From: JAWWPG01 sp033850885 | GTDB taxonomy: Bacteria > Actinomycetota > Actinomycetes > Propionibacteriales > Nocardioidaceae | Length of the DNA: 19,028 nt | Reading direction: 5' to 3' | Assembly (NCBI GenBank): GCA_033850885.1 | Contig: JAWWPG010000044.1 | Location: forward strand, 1 to 19,028 | Shown here: positions 1 to 6,929 of the stretch, piece after piece | Position numbering within the stretch: the first letter of the stretch is position 1 | Layout: every line of letters starts with the position of its first letter | Position numbers and translations under genes: made by a program | The notes under the pieces: model-generated | What the model was told of the DNA's origin: nothing | What the model saw: the letters and a program-made list of their open reading frames with translations, nothing else | The model's database searches: none

Positions 1-1
1 C

Positions 2-82
2 CGCCGACGCAGACAAGCCGCCCTCGGCAGACTCACCCCGACCGAGTTTGAGACCATCTACTCAGCCGCACCCGCGGCCTGA
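2..82 (+). pseudogene. IS3-family transposase OrfB, C-terminal end (cut by window edge)
   Basis: The first 26 codons read RRRRQAALGRLTPTEFETIY followed by a short Ala/Pro tail and TGA. The R-R-x-A-L-G-x-L-T/S-P-x-E-F/Y-E pattern is the usual C-terminus of IS3-family DDE transposases (OrfB). The rest lies outside the window, so I cannot say whether the element is intact. About 20 bases past the stop, the stretch GTGTCAACCAGAGCCTGGGC (97-116) looks like the TGTCAACC-type right inverted repeat typical of this family. The element would therefore end near 100-125, immediately before a broken alpha/beta-hydrolase reading frame. Confidence 0.75.
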
Positions 83-126
83 GAACAACCCGCCCTCGGT
101 GTCAACCAGAGCCTGGGCAGTCCCAA

Positions 127-324
127 CCACCCATCGTGGTCACGGCAGGGAAGGATGCACAGGCCGGCTGGCTGCCGCTGCAAGACAAGATGGCCCTCCT
201 TTCCTCGAACAGCGTCCATCGGGTTCTGCCGAACGTCACCCACTCATCACGTGTCGAGGACCAACACGACTCCACCGGCGCCAGCTCCGCCATCGTCGAC
301 GTCGTACACGCGGTCCGATCCGGC
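127..324 (+). pseudogene. alpha/beta-hydrolase C-terminal fragment
   Basis: Reading from 127, the frame gives VVTAGKDAQAGWLPLQDKMA and, further on, HRVLPNVTHSSRVEDQ and AIVDVVHAVRS. This is the C-terminal part of a common actinobacterial alpha/beta-hydrolase. The His of the V-T-H-S-S motif (about codon 39 of the fragment) fits the catalytic histidine of the fold. The N-terminal two thirds, including the nucleophile elbow, are missing, and the left border coincides with the end of the IS3 element. There is no natural stop after the homology: the frame drifts into unrelated residues. I infer a gene interrupted by the insertion and then decayed. Confidence 0.6.
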
Positions 325-749
325 ACTGGCCACGAGGCGTCTACCGGGATCTTCTCGCGCGACTTAGCGGTTCGCGACGCCTCTTCGAGCCAGCGCTCCG
401 CTGACGTGCGCGACGACCCGGGGGCCGGCGCCTCGGGCGGGAACGGGATCATGCTGCTGGCGTTGACCTCGCAGCATGAACTCGCTTGCAGCACGATTCG
501 GCGAGACGCGCTCGTGGCCGGTGATGAGCGGGCCGATGTCCCAGAGGGCTGGGAGGCGGCGGGAACCAGGCCGAGGAGGGCCTTCCTATGAACCAACGAT
601 GATGGCGGTATTGTCCGACCAGAGCCGACGACATAGTCCCGCCATTGACTATGCCGCAGAGCGAAGGGTCTATATCGAGCCAAAAGGCGGGCGGAAGAAT
701 AGACCGGTGACCAGCGAGACTCTTCTGTGTGGGAGCAGGGTGGTGGCGT
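325..749. other. Non-coding/decayed stretch with one palindrome
   Basis: No convincing gene. Open frames on both strands have no recognisable domains and mirror each other, as expected in high-GC DNA. The only distinct structure is the inverted repeat at 632-653, described separately. Confidence 0.5.
632..653. promoter_or_regulatory. Palindromic operator-like site over a possible promoter
   Basis: CATAGTC (632-638), an 8-base spacer and GACTATG (647-653) form a perfect 7-bp inverted repeat, more AT-rich than its surroundings. TTGACT (645-650) followed at 18 bases by TCTATA (669-674) could be a weak promoter reading rightwards. No gene starts downstream on the plus strand; the next gene, ending at 750, converges on it. 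It may be a regulatory site whose gene was lost. Confidence 0.35.
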
Positions 750-1421
750 TCACACGCTAGCCTTGACTGTTCGGTCGTCCGGCTCCGAGGTTTGCGTTTG
801 CCGCTCAGACCAGAGCGCGTACCCCAACCAGGCCAGCGCTACCCCGACTGGGATCGCAGTTTTCGGCTGAGACGCGTTGGACAGCAAGGCCCCTATTGGC
901 GCCACCGCGGTCCCGAGGGCAAGCAGCGCACCCGCCCAGCGCGGCAGGATACCGGCGCGGAACGTGGCGATGCCGAACAGCAGGCCGCCGAGGATGTACA
1001 GAGGTGCTGTCAGCGTCCATATGGTGGGAAGGACTCCGAGGTCGAACGTGCCGGAGGGACCGTTGAACATTCCCATCCAGGCCTGCACGAACGCCGGAGT
1101 GGACGTCGCCACATGCGGCAGGATGGCGGCTTCAACGAAGCTGAATCCCATGATGAGCACGAACCAGAGGCTGAACAGGATATAGCCGGCGAGACCAAGC
1201 CAACCGGCCTTCACGGCTTGCCTGGCATAAAGTCCGGCCAGGCCGAGCAGGGCGAAGAAAGACATGGCGCAGGCAATGACATGAACGATTTCCCAGCGGG
1301 TAGTGGTGACCGAGGCAGGGACGTTCGCCGGATGGAATATTCCAACGAGCACGTAACATAGCCCCGCCAACAGGGCTGACATGCCCGCCAAACGGATGAG
1401 ATTAGCGTTGGTTATCTTCAT
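750..1421 (-). CDS. Six-TM membrane protein (DUF4386-like)
   Basis: A 223-aa hydrophobic protein with about six predicted membrane segments, at roughly residues 8-28, 43-66, 74-100, 125-155, 158-180 and 187-205, and a short polar tail. The layout, with an early H-P after the first helix and a later G-I-L-P-R-W-A-G-x-L-L helix start, resembles the DUF4386-type proteins common in actinobacteria; their function is unknown. I place the start at the ATG at 1421 because GGGAG (1428-1432) lies 6 bases upstream. An in-frame start at 1454 would add 11 residues without a comparable site. It converges on decayed DNA and is not in an operon. Family assignment is by general pattern only. Confidence 0.75.
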   Translation of the reverse strand: MKITNANLIRLAGMSALLAGLCYVLVGIFHPANVPASVTTTRWEIVHVIACAMSFFALLGLAGLYARQAVKAGWLGLAGYILFSLWFVLIMGFSFVEAAILPHVATSTPAFVQAWMGMFNGPSGTFDLGVLPTIWTLTAPLYILGGLLFGIATFRAGILPRWAGALLALGTAVAPIGALLSNASQPKTAIPVGVALAWLGYALWSERQTQTSEPDDRTVKASV

Positions 1422-1603
1422 CTTCTTCTCCCTTGTTATTTGCTGTCGGACCACCGAGGCGTCGACTGCTCTGCCCGGCTCGCGGGGGAGTCTGGAGACC
1501 CGTCGGCGAGGGTTGACGTAATGGCGAGTAGCTCGGATCGGGGCATGCTGATAGGCCAGTTCGACTTGACGGTCGCTCGCCCACGTGGAGGTCCATCGAT
1601 GCT

Positions 1604-1729
1604 CTAGCGGCCCATGATCAGGACTCGAGGTCGGCGATCACCAGTCGGCCGAGCGAACCCCAGCAGCCTGATGCCTCGGCGGGTCTCGGCCGTGATCTCC
1701 GGTTGCAAGTCTGAATTCTCGTCCATCAT
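1604..1729 (-). CDS. Possible small ORF of 41 aa, unknown
   Basis: From ATG 1729 the frame encodes MMDENSDLQPEITAETRRG followed by a short Arg-rich tail ending at TAG 1604. A strong purine-rich stretch, GGGAGGGGAC, directly precedes the start, which is the only reason to list it. The acidic start followed by a basic, faintly amphipathic stretch has no family I recognise. It could be a real small protein, the 5' end of a decayed gene, or chance. Confidence 0.25.
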   Translation of the reverse strand: MMDENSDLQPEITAETRRGIRLLGFARPTGDRRPRVLIMGR

Positions 1730-2329
1730 GTCCCCTCCCGTTTGGTGACGAAGGAGTGGACATGGTCCGGGTCGGCTCCAACTTCACACTACGCCTGAGT
1801 TCACCGTCTGGTGGAGATGATCCGCCCCGCAGATGCCTCGTTGTTGCGGTCACGGTCATGCCGCAGCGGCTTCCTTCGAAGCGTTTTCTCAAACGCTGCG
1901 GCCAGATCTGAACGATCGAGTGCCGCGACTGGCACTGTCGAAGGTCCCCCGGTAGTCGAAGACGGCGAGCTTGGCCTCCCGCCGAGAGTGGAACCCGCAG
2001 CTGGGCTGCCGGTGGAATGGGTCGCACTGCGGGTCGCGAAGAGGCGCCGATTCGGACGGGGCGACTGGTGTGTTGCCCGCATCTTGTCCGTGAACACTGG
2101 GCGGACGTCGCTCGAATGTGCGACGGCTTGCGAACGTCACCGCAATGTTGGTGAACCCTGAAACCTCTCGTCCCGTAATCCGGATGTCACGAAATCTCGT
2201 CTCCAGTTCGACAGATCAAATTCCGGAACCTGTTCTTCTCCTGGTCAATCGGGCGGCGGAAGGGGTGCAGCTGGCGAGCGCGGATCGCCGCATGAGCGAC
2301 CTGATTTCTGGCGTCGAATGTCGTGACTT
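1730..2329. other. Stretch without a supported gene
   Basis: Several overlapping open frames exist on both strands (for example minus 1801-2097 and plus 1811-2161), but none shows a domain, a convincing ribosome site or hydrophobic patterning. I see no repeat or RNA gene. Confidence 0.4.
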
Positions 2330-3127
2330 CTAGTTCGGCTGGCCTGGGGTGACCGGCGGGCCGGTGAGAATCGGTGACGGCCGGAAGCCTCGCGCGAGCA
2401 GCCAAACACTTAATGAGAACTCCCAGATGGCCTCGAGTGCGGTGAGCGCGGAGAGGGGTCCTGAGGGGTTGTCCCATGCTCCCAACAGGACCCCGACACC
2501 TCCGAGGAAGGCCAAGGGGCCACCGATCAGTCCGACCATGACCAGCGGTCGCGGAAGTAGTCTGGATCGCCACATCAGATAGCCGAGAAGAATGCCATTG
2601 CCGAGTCCGGCGCAGAACTGCGGGCCGAAAAGGGCGGTCTGGTGATGCACGGCGAGCAGTGAGCGGGCAACGTCAATCAGGGCCACATTTTTGTTATCGG
2701 CTCCAGCTGCGTCCTGGCGCAGGGCCACGACCGACATCAGGCTCAGGACTCCGACCAGAATGAGGATCGACTCGACCGTGCGCGAGGCGATGTACGCGAG
2801 GGCGACGCTTTCGTTGACTCGCTTGACGATTGGGAAGATGACGACCGCGGTGGCTATGCCGGAGATCGCCAACAGGATCTCCAGCAGAGCGCCCAGGGCT
2901 ACGCGGGTGTCGTCCCCGCTGCCAACAACGTAGTTGGCGTGGTTCAGGAGAGGGTCGTAGAACAAGAAGGCCGGGACCGAGAAGACGAAGGTGGCAAGGA
3001 ACCAGGCACCCATGATCCGCGCGGTTTGCTGCTCTGCCTGGGTAGGGCTGCACAGAGCCTGACCGGCGAGCCCGCGGCTACTGCTGGTAATGCTTCGTGA
3101 TCCCGCATCGTGCTGTTGTGGACTCAT
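2330..3127 (-). CDS. DUF4386 domain membrane protein
   Basis: A 265-aa integral membrane protein. After about 35 polar residues, the segment QTARIMGAWFLATFVFSVPA begins the first helix. It has the R-x-A-R-I-x-G/A start typical of DUF4386, as does the later Y-I-A-S-R-T-V-E-S-I-L motif. About six helices follow, ending in a helix near residues 230-245 and a Pro-rich tail. Function is unknown for the family. The ATG at 3127 is preceded by AAGGGG at a spacing of about 6 bases. It is transcribed divergently from the SRPBCC-TetR-DUF4386 operon that starts at 3456, so the two units share a 328-base intergenic region. Confidence 0.8.
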   Translation of the reverse strand: MSPQQHDAGSRSITSSSRGLAGQALCSPTQAEQQTARIMGAWFLATFVFSVPAFLFYDPLLNHANYVVGSGDDTRVALGALLEILLAISGIATAVVIFPIVKRVNESVALAYIASRTVESILILVGVLSLMSVVALRQDAAGADNKNVALIDVARSLLAVHHQTALFGPQFCAGLGNGILLGYLMWRSRLLPRPLVMVGLIGGPLAFLGGVGVLLGAWDNPSGPLSALTALEAIWEFSLSVWLLARGFRPSPILTGPPVTPGQPN

Positions 3128-3392
3128 TCCGAGCCCCTTTCACTCGAGGACTGTGGGGCGAGGTGGCGAGCACCCAGCACCAACACCTTTGGATCATAGG
3201 AGCGACTGGGAACTTTTCGGCCGCCAGATGGTCGTGCTGGTTGTGAGACCACCGGTGCAGCGGCGGGTGGTGCCTGGCCGCCACGGAGGTCGGTGCGCTG
3301 TTTCCACACCGACGGCTGGCTCTGGTCTGCGGGTCGACCGGCGAGCTGAGGAGCACCGCGCCCGAGACTTGTCTCCTGCCGTGGTCATGCTC

Positions 3393-3421
3393 TTGACATG
3401 GCTACCATTGTTAGCCATAGT
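3393..3421 (+). promoter_or_regulatory. Sigma-70-type promoter of the SRPBCC operon
   Basis: TTGACA (3393-3398), a 17-base spacer and CATAGT (3416-3421) form a perfect -35 and a 4/6 -10 element. Transcription would start near 3428, giving a leader of about 28 bases with AGGAGG (3446-3451) four bases before the ATG at 3456. Confidence 0.7.
3399..3417. promoter_or_regulatory. Operator 1 (TetR-type palindrome)
   Basis: TGGCTACC-ATT-GTTAGCCA is a 19-bp inverted repeat with one mismatch, filling the spacer between the -35 and -10 elements and reaching into the -10. It has the same architecture as the second copy 24 bases downstream. Binding there should block RNA polymerase. Confidence 0.7.
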
Positions 3422-3422
3422 G

Positions 3423-3441
3423 GGGCTAACACCGTTAGCCA
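3423..3441. promoter_or_regulatory. Operator 2 (TetR-type palindrome)
   Basis: GGGCTAAC-ACC-GTTAGCCA is a second 19-bp inverted repeat, perfect over its inner 17 bases, covering the predicted transcription start. It shares the half-site GTTAGCCA and the 3-base centre spacing with operator 1. The centres are 24 bases apart. Confidence 0.7.
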
Positions 3442-3455
3442 ACCGAGGAGGAGCC

Positions 3456-3911
3456 ATGAGGACCATTCAAGCTGCCACTGAGATCGCTGCCCCCGCCGAG
3501 ACGGTCTGGGCCGAGCTGGCTGCAGTTTCGAAGTACGCCGAGTGGAACCCGTTCATTACTGGGCTCGAGGGCGCGCTGGTCGCAGGCGGCCGGCTGAAGG
3601 TGCGGATCGTGCCGCTGGGCGGCCGCCCGATGACCTTCCGGCCCACGGTCGTCGAGGTGGAGGAGGGTAGGCGGCTGGAGTGGCTGGGTCGCCTGTTCAT
3701 GCCCGGCGTCTTCGACGGGCGGCACTCCTTCCAGCTCGAGGACCTGGGGCAGGGCCGGACCCGGCTGACCCAAGCCGAGGAGTTCAGCGGGTTCCTCGTG
3801 CCTCTAACCGGGAAGACACTTGAGCGGACTCGCGCGGGGTTCGAGGCGATGAACGAGGCGCTGCGACTGCGCGCGGAAAGGGCCGCCGCTATCGAGTCCG
3901 CGGGAGCATGA
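3456..3911 (+). CDS. SRPBCC (START/polyketide-cyclase-like) protein
   Basis: A 151-aa soluble protein of the SRPBCC helix-grip fold. It begins with the beta-strand/helix signature T-E-I-A-A-P-A-E-T-V-W-A-E-L, followed by Y-A-E-W-N-P-F and later H-S-F-Q-L-E-D, T-R-L-T-Q-A-E-E-F-S-G, and a C-terminal helix with M-N-E-A-L-R-L-R-A-E. These proteins bind small hydrophobic ligands in an internal cavity; the ligand cannot be read from sequence. The ATG at 3456 is chosen over upstream in-frame starts because it follows AGGAGG and lies downstream of the promoter and operators. Its TGA overlaps the start of the TetR gene (ATGA at 3908-3911), implying translational coupling. Confidence 0.9.
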   Translation: MRTIQAATEIAAPAETVWAELAAVSKYAEWNPFITGLEGALVAGGRLKVRIVPLGGRPMTFRPTVVEVEEGRRLEWLGRLFMPGVFDGRHSFQLEDLGQGRTRLTQAEEFSGFLVPLTGKTLERTRAGFEAMNEALRLRAERAAAIESAGA

Positions 3912-4435
3912 GCCGCCGAGACGAGATCCTTGACGTCGCCGTGTCCGTGCTTGAGGAGGAAGGCCCCGAGTCGCTGACCATGCGGAAGCTCGCCGCTCGC
4001 ATGGGCATCCGCGCACCCTCCCTGTACAAGCACGTGCGAGACAAGGACGACATCGTCGCCGGTCTCCAGGAGAGGGCTCTGATCGACCTTGGGCGACACC
4101 TTGCTGGGGCCGTCCCCGGGCTGGCTGGGCTCGCACAGTCCTACCGGTCGTGGGCCAAGGCGCACCCTAGGCTCTATGAGGTCGCAACCCGACATTCGCT
4201 TGCACGAGACCGTATCGCCCCGGGCGTCGAGTACGCCGCGGCTGCGCCAATCGTCGCTGCGGCTGGGGGCGACGAACACCTTGCACGCGCCCTGTGGGCT
4301 CTTGCGCACGGACTGGTGGACCTCGAGCTCTCGGATCGGTTCCCTCCCGGGGCCGATCTTGACGCGACCTGGCGCAGCGCCCTGACGGCCTTTGAACCCA
4401 CACACACAAACCCCAGGAAGGGGACCCCGAGATGA
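3908..4435 (+). CDS. TetR/AcrR-family transcriptional regulator
   Basis: A 175-aa regulator. Residues 1-50 form the TetR helix-turn-helix: R-D-E-I-L-D-V-A, then S-L-T-M-R-K-L-A-A-R-M-G and the recognition helix A-P-S-L-Y-K-H-V-R-D-K-D-D-I. The C-terminal ligand domain contains A-H-P-R-L-Y and A-L-A-H-G-L-V-D-L-E-L, matching the WHG-type TetR C-terminal domain. The start overlaps the stop of the SRPBCC gene, and its own stop overlaps the next ATG (ATGA at 4432-4435). Being in the operon preceded by two matching palindromes, it most likely represses its own operon; the effector may be the ligand of the SRPBCC or membrane protein. Self-regulation is inference. Confidence 0.9.
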   Translation: MSRRDEILDVAVSVLEEEGPESLTMRKLAARMGIRAPSLYKHVRDKDDIVAGLQERALIDLGRHLAGAVPGLAGLAQSYRSWAKAHPRLYEVATRHSLARDRIAPGVEYAAAAPIVAAAGGDEHLARALWALAHGLVDLELSDRFPPGADLDATWRSALTAFEPTHTNPRKGTPR

Positions 4436-5196
4436 CCAACCCCGCGACGCTGCCGGCGCCGATCCCCACGTCCGAACCACTGCCCAAGGCACCGTCCACG
4501 GGCGATTCTCGGGTAGTCCGAAGGGCAGCCGTCATCGCGGGCGCTGCGATCACGCTCGTGGCCGGGCTCGCGGGCTTCGGCAATCTCGTCGTCGTACAAG
4601 GGCTCGTGACTTCGGGGAATGCGGCCGCCACGGCCCACGACATCCTCGGCTCCCAGGCCATGTTCCGCCTCGGGGTGGCGAGCCTCTATCTGGCGGGTGT
4701 TCTTGACGTCGTGGTCGCCTGGGCTTTGCTGCGAGTCTTCAGCAGCGTGAACGCCGAGCTCGCCAGGCTGAACGCCTGGCTGCGACTCTCGTACGCCGCG
4801 GTCTTCATGGTGGCGCTCAGCCAGCTCGCAGGGATCCCTAGCCTGCTGACCAACGCCGACGGCAGGGGCGCCTTTACGAACGGTCAACTCGCGGCTGAGG
4901 CCATGGCAAAGGTCGATACCTTCCACGACATCTGGTTCGCAGCGCTCATCCTCTTCGGTGCTCATCTGGTCCTCGCGGGCTATCTTGCCTACAAGTCCGG
5001 GTTTGTCCCCCGCCTGATCGGTGCGCTGCTCGTCCTCGCGGGCGCCGGCTACGCGTTCGACAGCTTCGCTGCGGTGATGACCAAGCACGCTCCCTTCGCA
5101 GTCTCCAATGTCACCTTCCTCGGAGAGTTCCTCCTCGGCCTGTGGCTGCTCTTTCGGGGTCGCCGGATCTCGCTACCGACAACTGCTTCCGGCTGA
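4432..5196 (+). CDS. DUF4386 domain membrane protein
   Basis: A 254-aa membrane protein with a polar N-terminus of about 25 residues and roughly six helices. These include a first helix around residues 30-55, M-F-R-L-G-V-A-S-L-Y-L-A-G-V-L-D-V-V-V-A-W, L-S-Y-A-A-V-F, H-D-I-W-F-A-A-L-I-L-F-G-A-H-L, and a final helix ending L-W-L-L-F-R-G. The F-R-L-G-V-A-S and F-G-x-H-L motifs are characteristic of DUF4386. It is the last gene of the operon, starting within the stop of the TetR gene and preceded by AGGAAGGGGA. It is probably the effector controlled by the TetR protein, in a transport, envelope or stress role that cannot be specified. Confidence 0.85.
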   Translation: MTNPATLPAPIPTSEPLPKAPSTGDSRVVRRAAVIAGAAITLVAGLAGFGNLVVVQGLVTSGNAAATAHDILGSQAMFRLGVASLYLAGVLDVVVAWALLRVFSSVNAELARLNAWLRLSYAAVFMVALSQLAGIPSLLTNADGRGAFTNGQLAAEAMAKVDTFHDIWFAALILFGAHLVLAGYLAYKSGFVPRLIGALLVLAGAGYAFDSFAAVMTKHAPFAVSNVTFLGEFLLGLWLLFRGRRISLPTTASG

Positions 5197-5663
5197 ACAG
5201 CAATTGGTATCGGGATCAGGCCAGCAGCGCCACTGCTCGCGGACCCAACGCGCTCCGACGCCACGAAGGGCTCGGCCGTGGAGCTGGTCGCGGTCACGGG
5301 CTTGCTGATAGGCGTCGTGGGCTCGACCGCTCCTGTTGAGACCGGTTCGTCGGCTGAACATGAATCGCTGACATCCGTCGCCATCACCACGGCGGTCCCA
5401 ACAGACGACGCTCCAAGCCGAGCGCGCCCGCGGTCGGTGTCGTCGTATGGGCCGGCGCGCCAACCGTTGCCTAGCCTTGTACCCGTTCAGCACCGGGACA
5501 ACGGCCGGGGGGTGCCGATGGGAACAGGTTCACCGTCCACCCTCCCCGTGTCCTTTGGGGATGCTGACGGCTTGAGAGGCATCTGGTTTCATCGGCGGCC
5601 CGGATGCCCGCACCAACGGCACCTGGGTCACGGAGGGTTTGCTCTTCGCGCCCGGTCGAGGCG
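5197..5663. other. Non-coding/decayed stretch
   Basis: No supported gene. Frames on both strands lack recognisable domains. No hairpin strong enough to call a terminator follows the DUF4386 stop at 5196. Confidence 0.45.
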
Positions 5664-5850
5664 GTGACACTCCAAGAGGCAGCCGCCATCCTCGGCTGCT
5701 CCGTCTCGTCGGTGTGCCGTTTACGCGTCGCCGCCTTTCTCCCGTGGTGAGCACTACCGTCACCTGACCCGCTCGCGTCCCGACGCGGAGACTTGGCCGT
5801 CGAGTTCAACGCCCGCAGGGCCACCTCGACGACCCGGACCGCCCTTGGGG
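5664..5850 (+). pseudogene. Frameshifted helix-turn-helix (excisionase/HTH_17-like) fragment
   Basis: From GTG 5664 the frame reads VTLQEAAAILGCSVSSVCRL, a classic excisionase/MerR-like HTH_17 start (E-A-A-x-I-L-G-C-S-V-S-S-V), and then stops at 5750. The expected continuation appears in the +1 frame from 5746 as G-E-H-Y-R-H-L-T-R-S, and after another shift as L-A-V-E-F-N. At least two frameshifts therefore break a small DNA-binding protein of the kind linked to phage, plasmid or toxin-antitoxin functions. I see no intact partner gene. Confidence 0.5.
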
Positions 5851-5963
5851 CCAGCAAATCGAGTTGTTAAACGTCGGGCGCGGAGGACATGGCTCGGACA
5901 CGTCAAGCAATCCTGCGCCCTGTGCGGGACCGCGCACCGGGTTCCTCACGCAGGAGCACGCGG

Positions 5964-6929
5964 TCAGGGTGTGCGCTGGCTCCGGTAGTAATCCCTCCAG
6001 ATCAGCCGGTGGATCGGTATCCACTTCGGGATCGACCGCAGCCCGGGGATGAAGGGCACCAGGAGGAGAAGGAGGGTCAGGATCATGACCAGGTAGAAGA
6101 TGCCCGGGTCTGCGTGATCGGTGAGCCAGGTTCCGTCGGAGTTGGTCTGAGGGAGTTGGTACCACAGGGAGTACATCCACAGCCAGGCCTGACCGGGGTA
6201 ACTCCCCGTCTCGTTCATCATGCCCCAGGTGTTGCCCTGCAGGTTGGCCGCGGTCGCCGCGTCGTCGAGGTAGGAGCCATCGCCCATGAACAGGATCTGT
6301 TTGGTGTAGTCGGTTTGGTAGAAGTTGCCCTGAGCCGTCAGGATCGCGTCGAGCGATCCGGCTGAGGCCATATCCGTGAGGGCCCGCGCGAGCGCGGGCA
6401 CCGGCCCGTAATCGCCGGCGGCCACGCGCATCGGGTCTTCCCCGGCGGCTGTGATCGCGGTGTCGTAGTTCGTGGCCCACGTTGTCTGCTGCTTCGGGGT
6501 GGCGGCGTCCCAAAGCTTGAGGGCGGCACCGACGGAGGGCCGCGCCTGCTGGGTGCGCAGGGGAGTGATGACGAAGTCGTTTTGCGGATCGACCGGGTGG
6601 GTGACGCCGAACCATTGCTGGGGGTTGAGCGGTCCGACCGCGAGCCCATCGGCCGCAGAGTTGTACGGTGGCCCGTAGCCTGCGGAGTCGCTCGTGCCGG
6701 CGAGCTCGGCCACGGTGGTCGAGTAGAAGTTGTCCGGTGCGGTGGTCGCCCATCCTTTGAAGGTGAGCGATGGCTCGTCGGGAGAGCCGAACAGGACGGC
6801 CAGCCCCACGGTAAGAAGCGATACGACGACGAGGGCGATGACGCCCTCCTTGACGATGTCATAGTGTCGCCACGGGCCGGTCCACTCCTGGGGTGCAACA
6901 TCGACCCGGGTGGGGGTTCGGCGGCTCAC
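5964..6929 (-). CDS. Two-TM partner subunit of cytochrome b, large extracytoplasmic domain
   Basis: A 321-aa protein. Its N-terminus is basic, with one helix at about residues 28-48. A hydrophilic region of about 225 residues follows (W-F-G-V-T-H-P-V-D-P-Q-N-D-F; L-F-M-G-D-G-S-Y-L-D-D), then a second helix at about 276-295 and a basic C-terminus. The positive-inside rule puts the large domain outside. The whole protein lacks cysteine, so it can carry neither c-type haem (CxxCH) nor a Rieske cluster. I choose the GTG at 6929 because it overlaps the stop of the cytochrome b gene (GTGA, 6926-6929); the frame upstream is a shadow of that gene. Position suggests it replaces subunit IV/cytochrome b C-terminal domain, but it has only two helices instead of three, so its function is unknown. 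Confidence 0.8.
   Translation of the reverse strand: MSRRTPTRVDVAPQEWTGPWRHYDIVKEGVIALVVVSLLTVGLAVLFGSPDEPSLTFKGWATTAPDNFYSTTVAELAGTSDSAGYGPPYNSAADGLAVGPLNPQQWFGVTHPVDPQNDFVITPLRTQQARPSVGAALKLWDAATPKQQTTWATNYDTAITAAGEDPMRVAAGDYGPVPALARALTDMASAGSLDAILTAQGNFYQTDYTKQILFMGDGSYLDDAATAANLQGNTWGMMNETGSYPGQAWLWMYSLWYQLPQTNSDGTWLTDHADPGIFYLVMILTLLLLLVPFIPGLRSIPKWIPIHRLIWRDYYRSQRTP

Larger units (their letters stand above)
3128..3455. other. Divergent intergenic region with regulated promoter
   Basis: This region separates the two divergent DUF4386-containing units. Its right-hand end contains a near-consensus promoter and two palindromic operators (listed separately). The left 260 bases show no further clear signal. 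Confidence 0.6.

Noticed and set aside
102..683. 193-codon open frame on the minus strand
   Set aside because: The opposite strand carries the alpha/beta-hydrolase motif. This frame has no domain and a Ser/Arg-rich composition.
3467..4492. 341-codon open frame on the minus strand
   Set aside because: Antisense to the SRPBCC and TetR genes, which have clear domains, coupled overlaps and ribosome sites. The translation is low-complexity, rich in Ser, Pro and Arg.
4174..5088. 304-codon open frame on the minus strand
   Set aside because: Antisense to TetR/DUF4386. The product is charged and domain-free, as expected for the reverse of a membrane protein gene.
5488..5501. GGGACAACGGCC as another DosR-like box
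   Set aside because: Only 8 of 14 core matches and no gene starts next to it.
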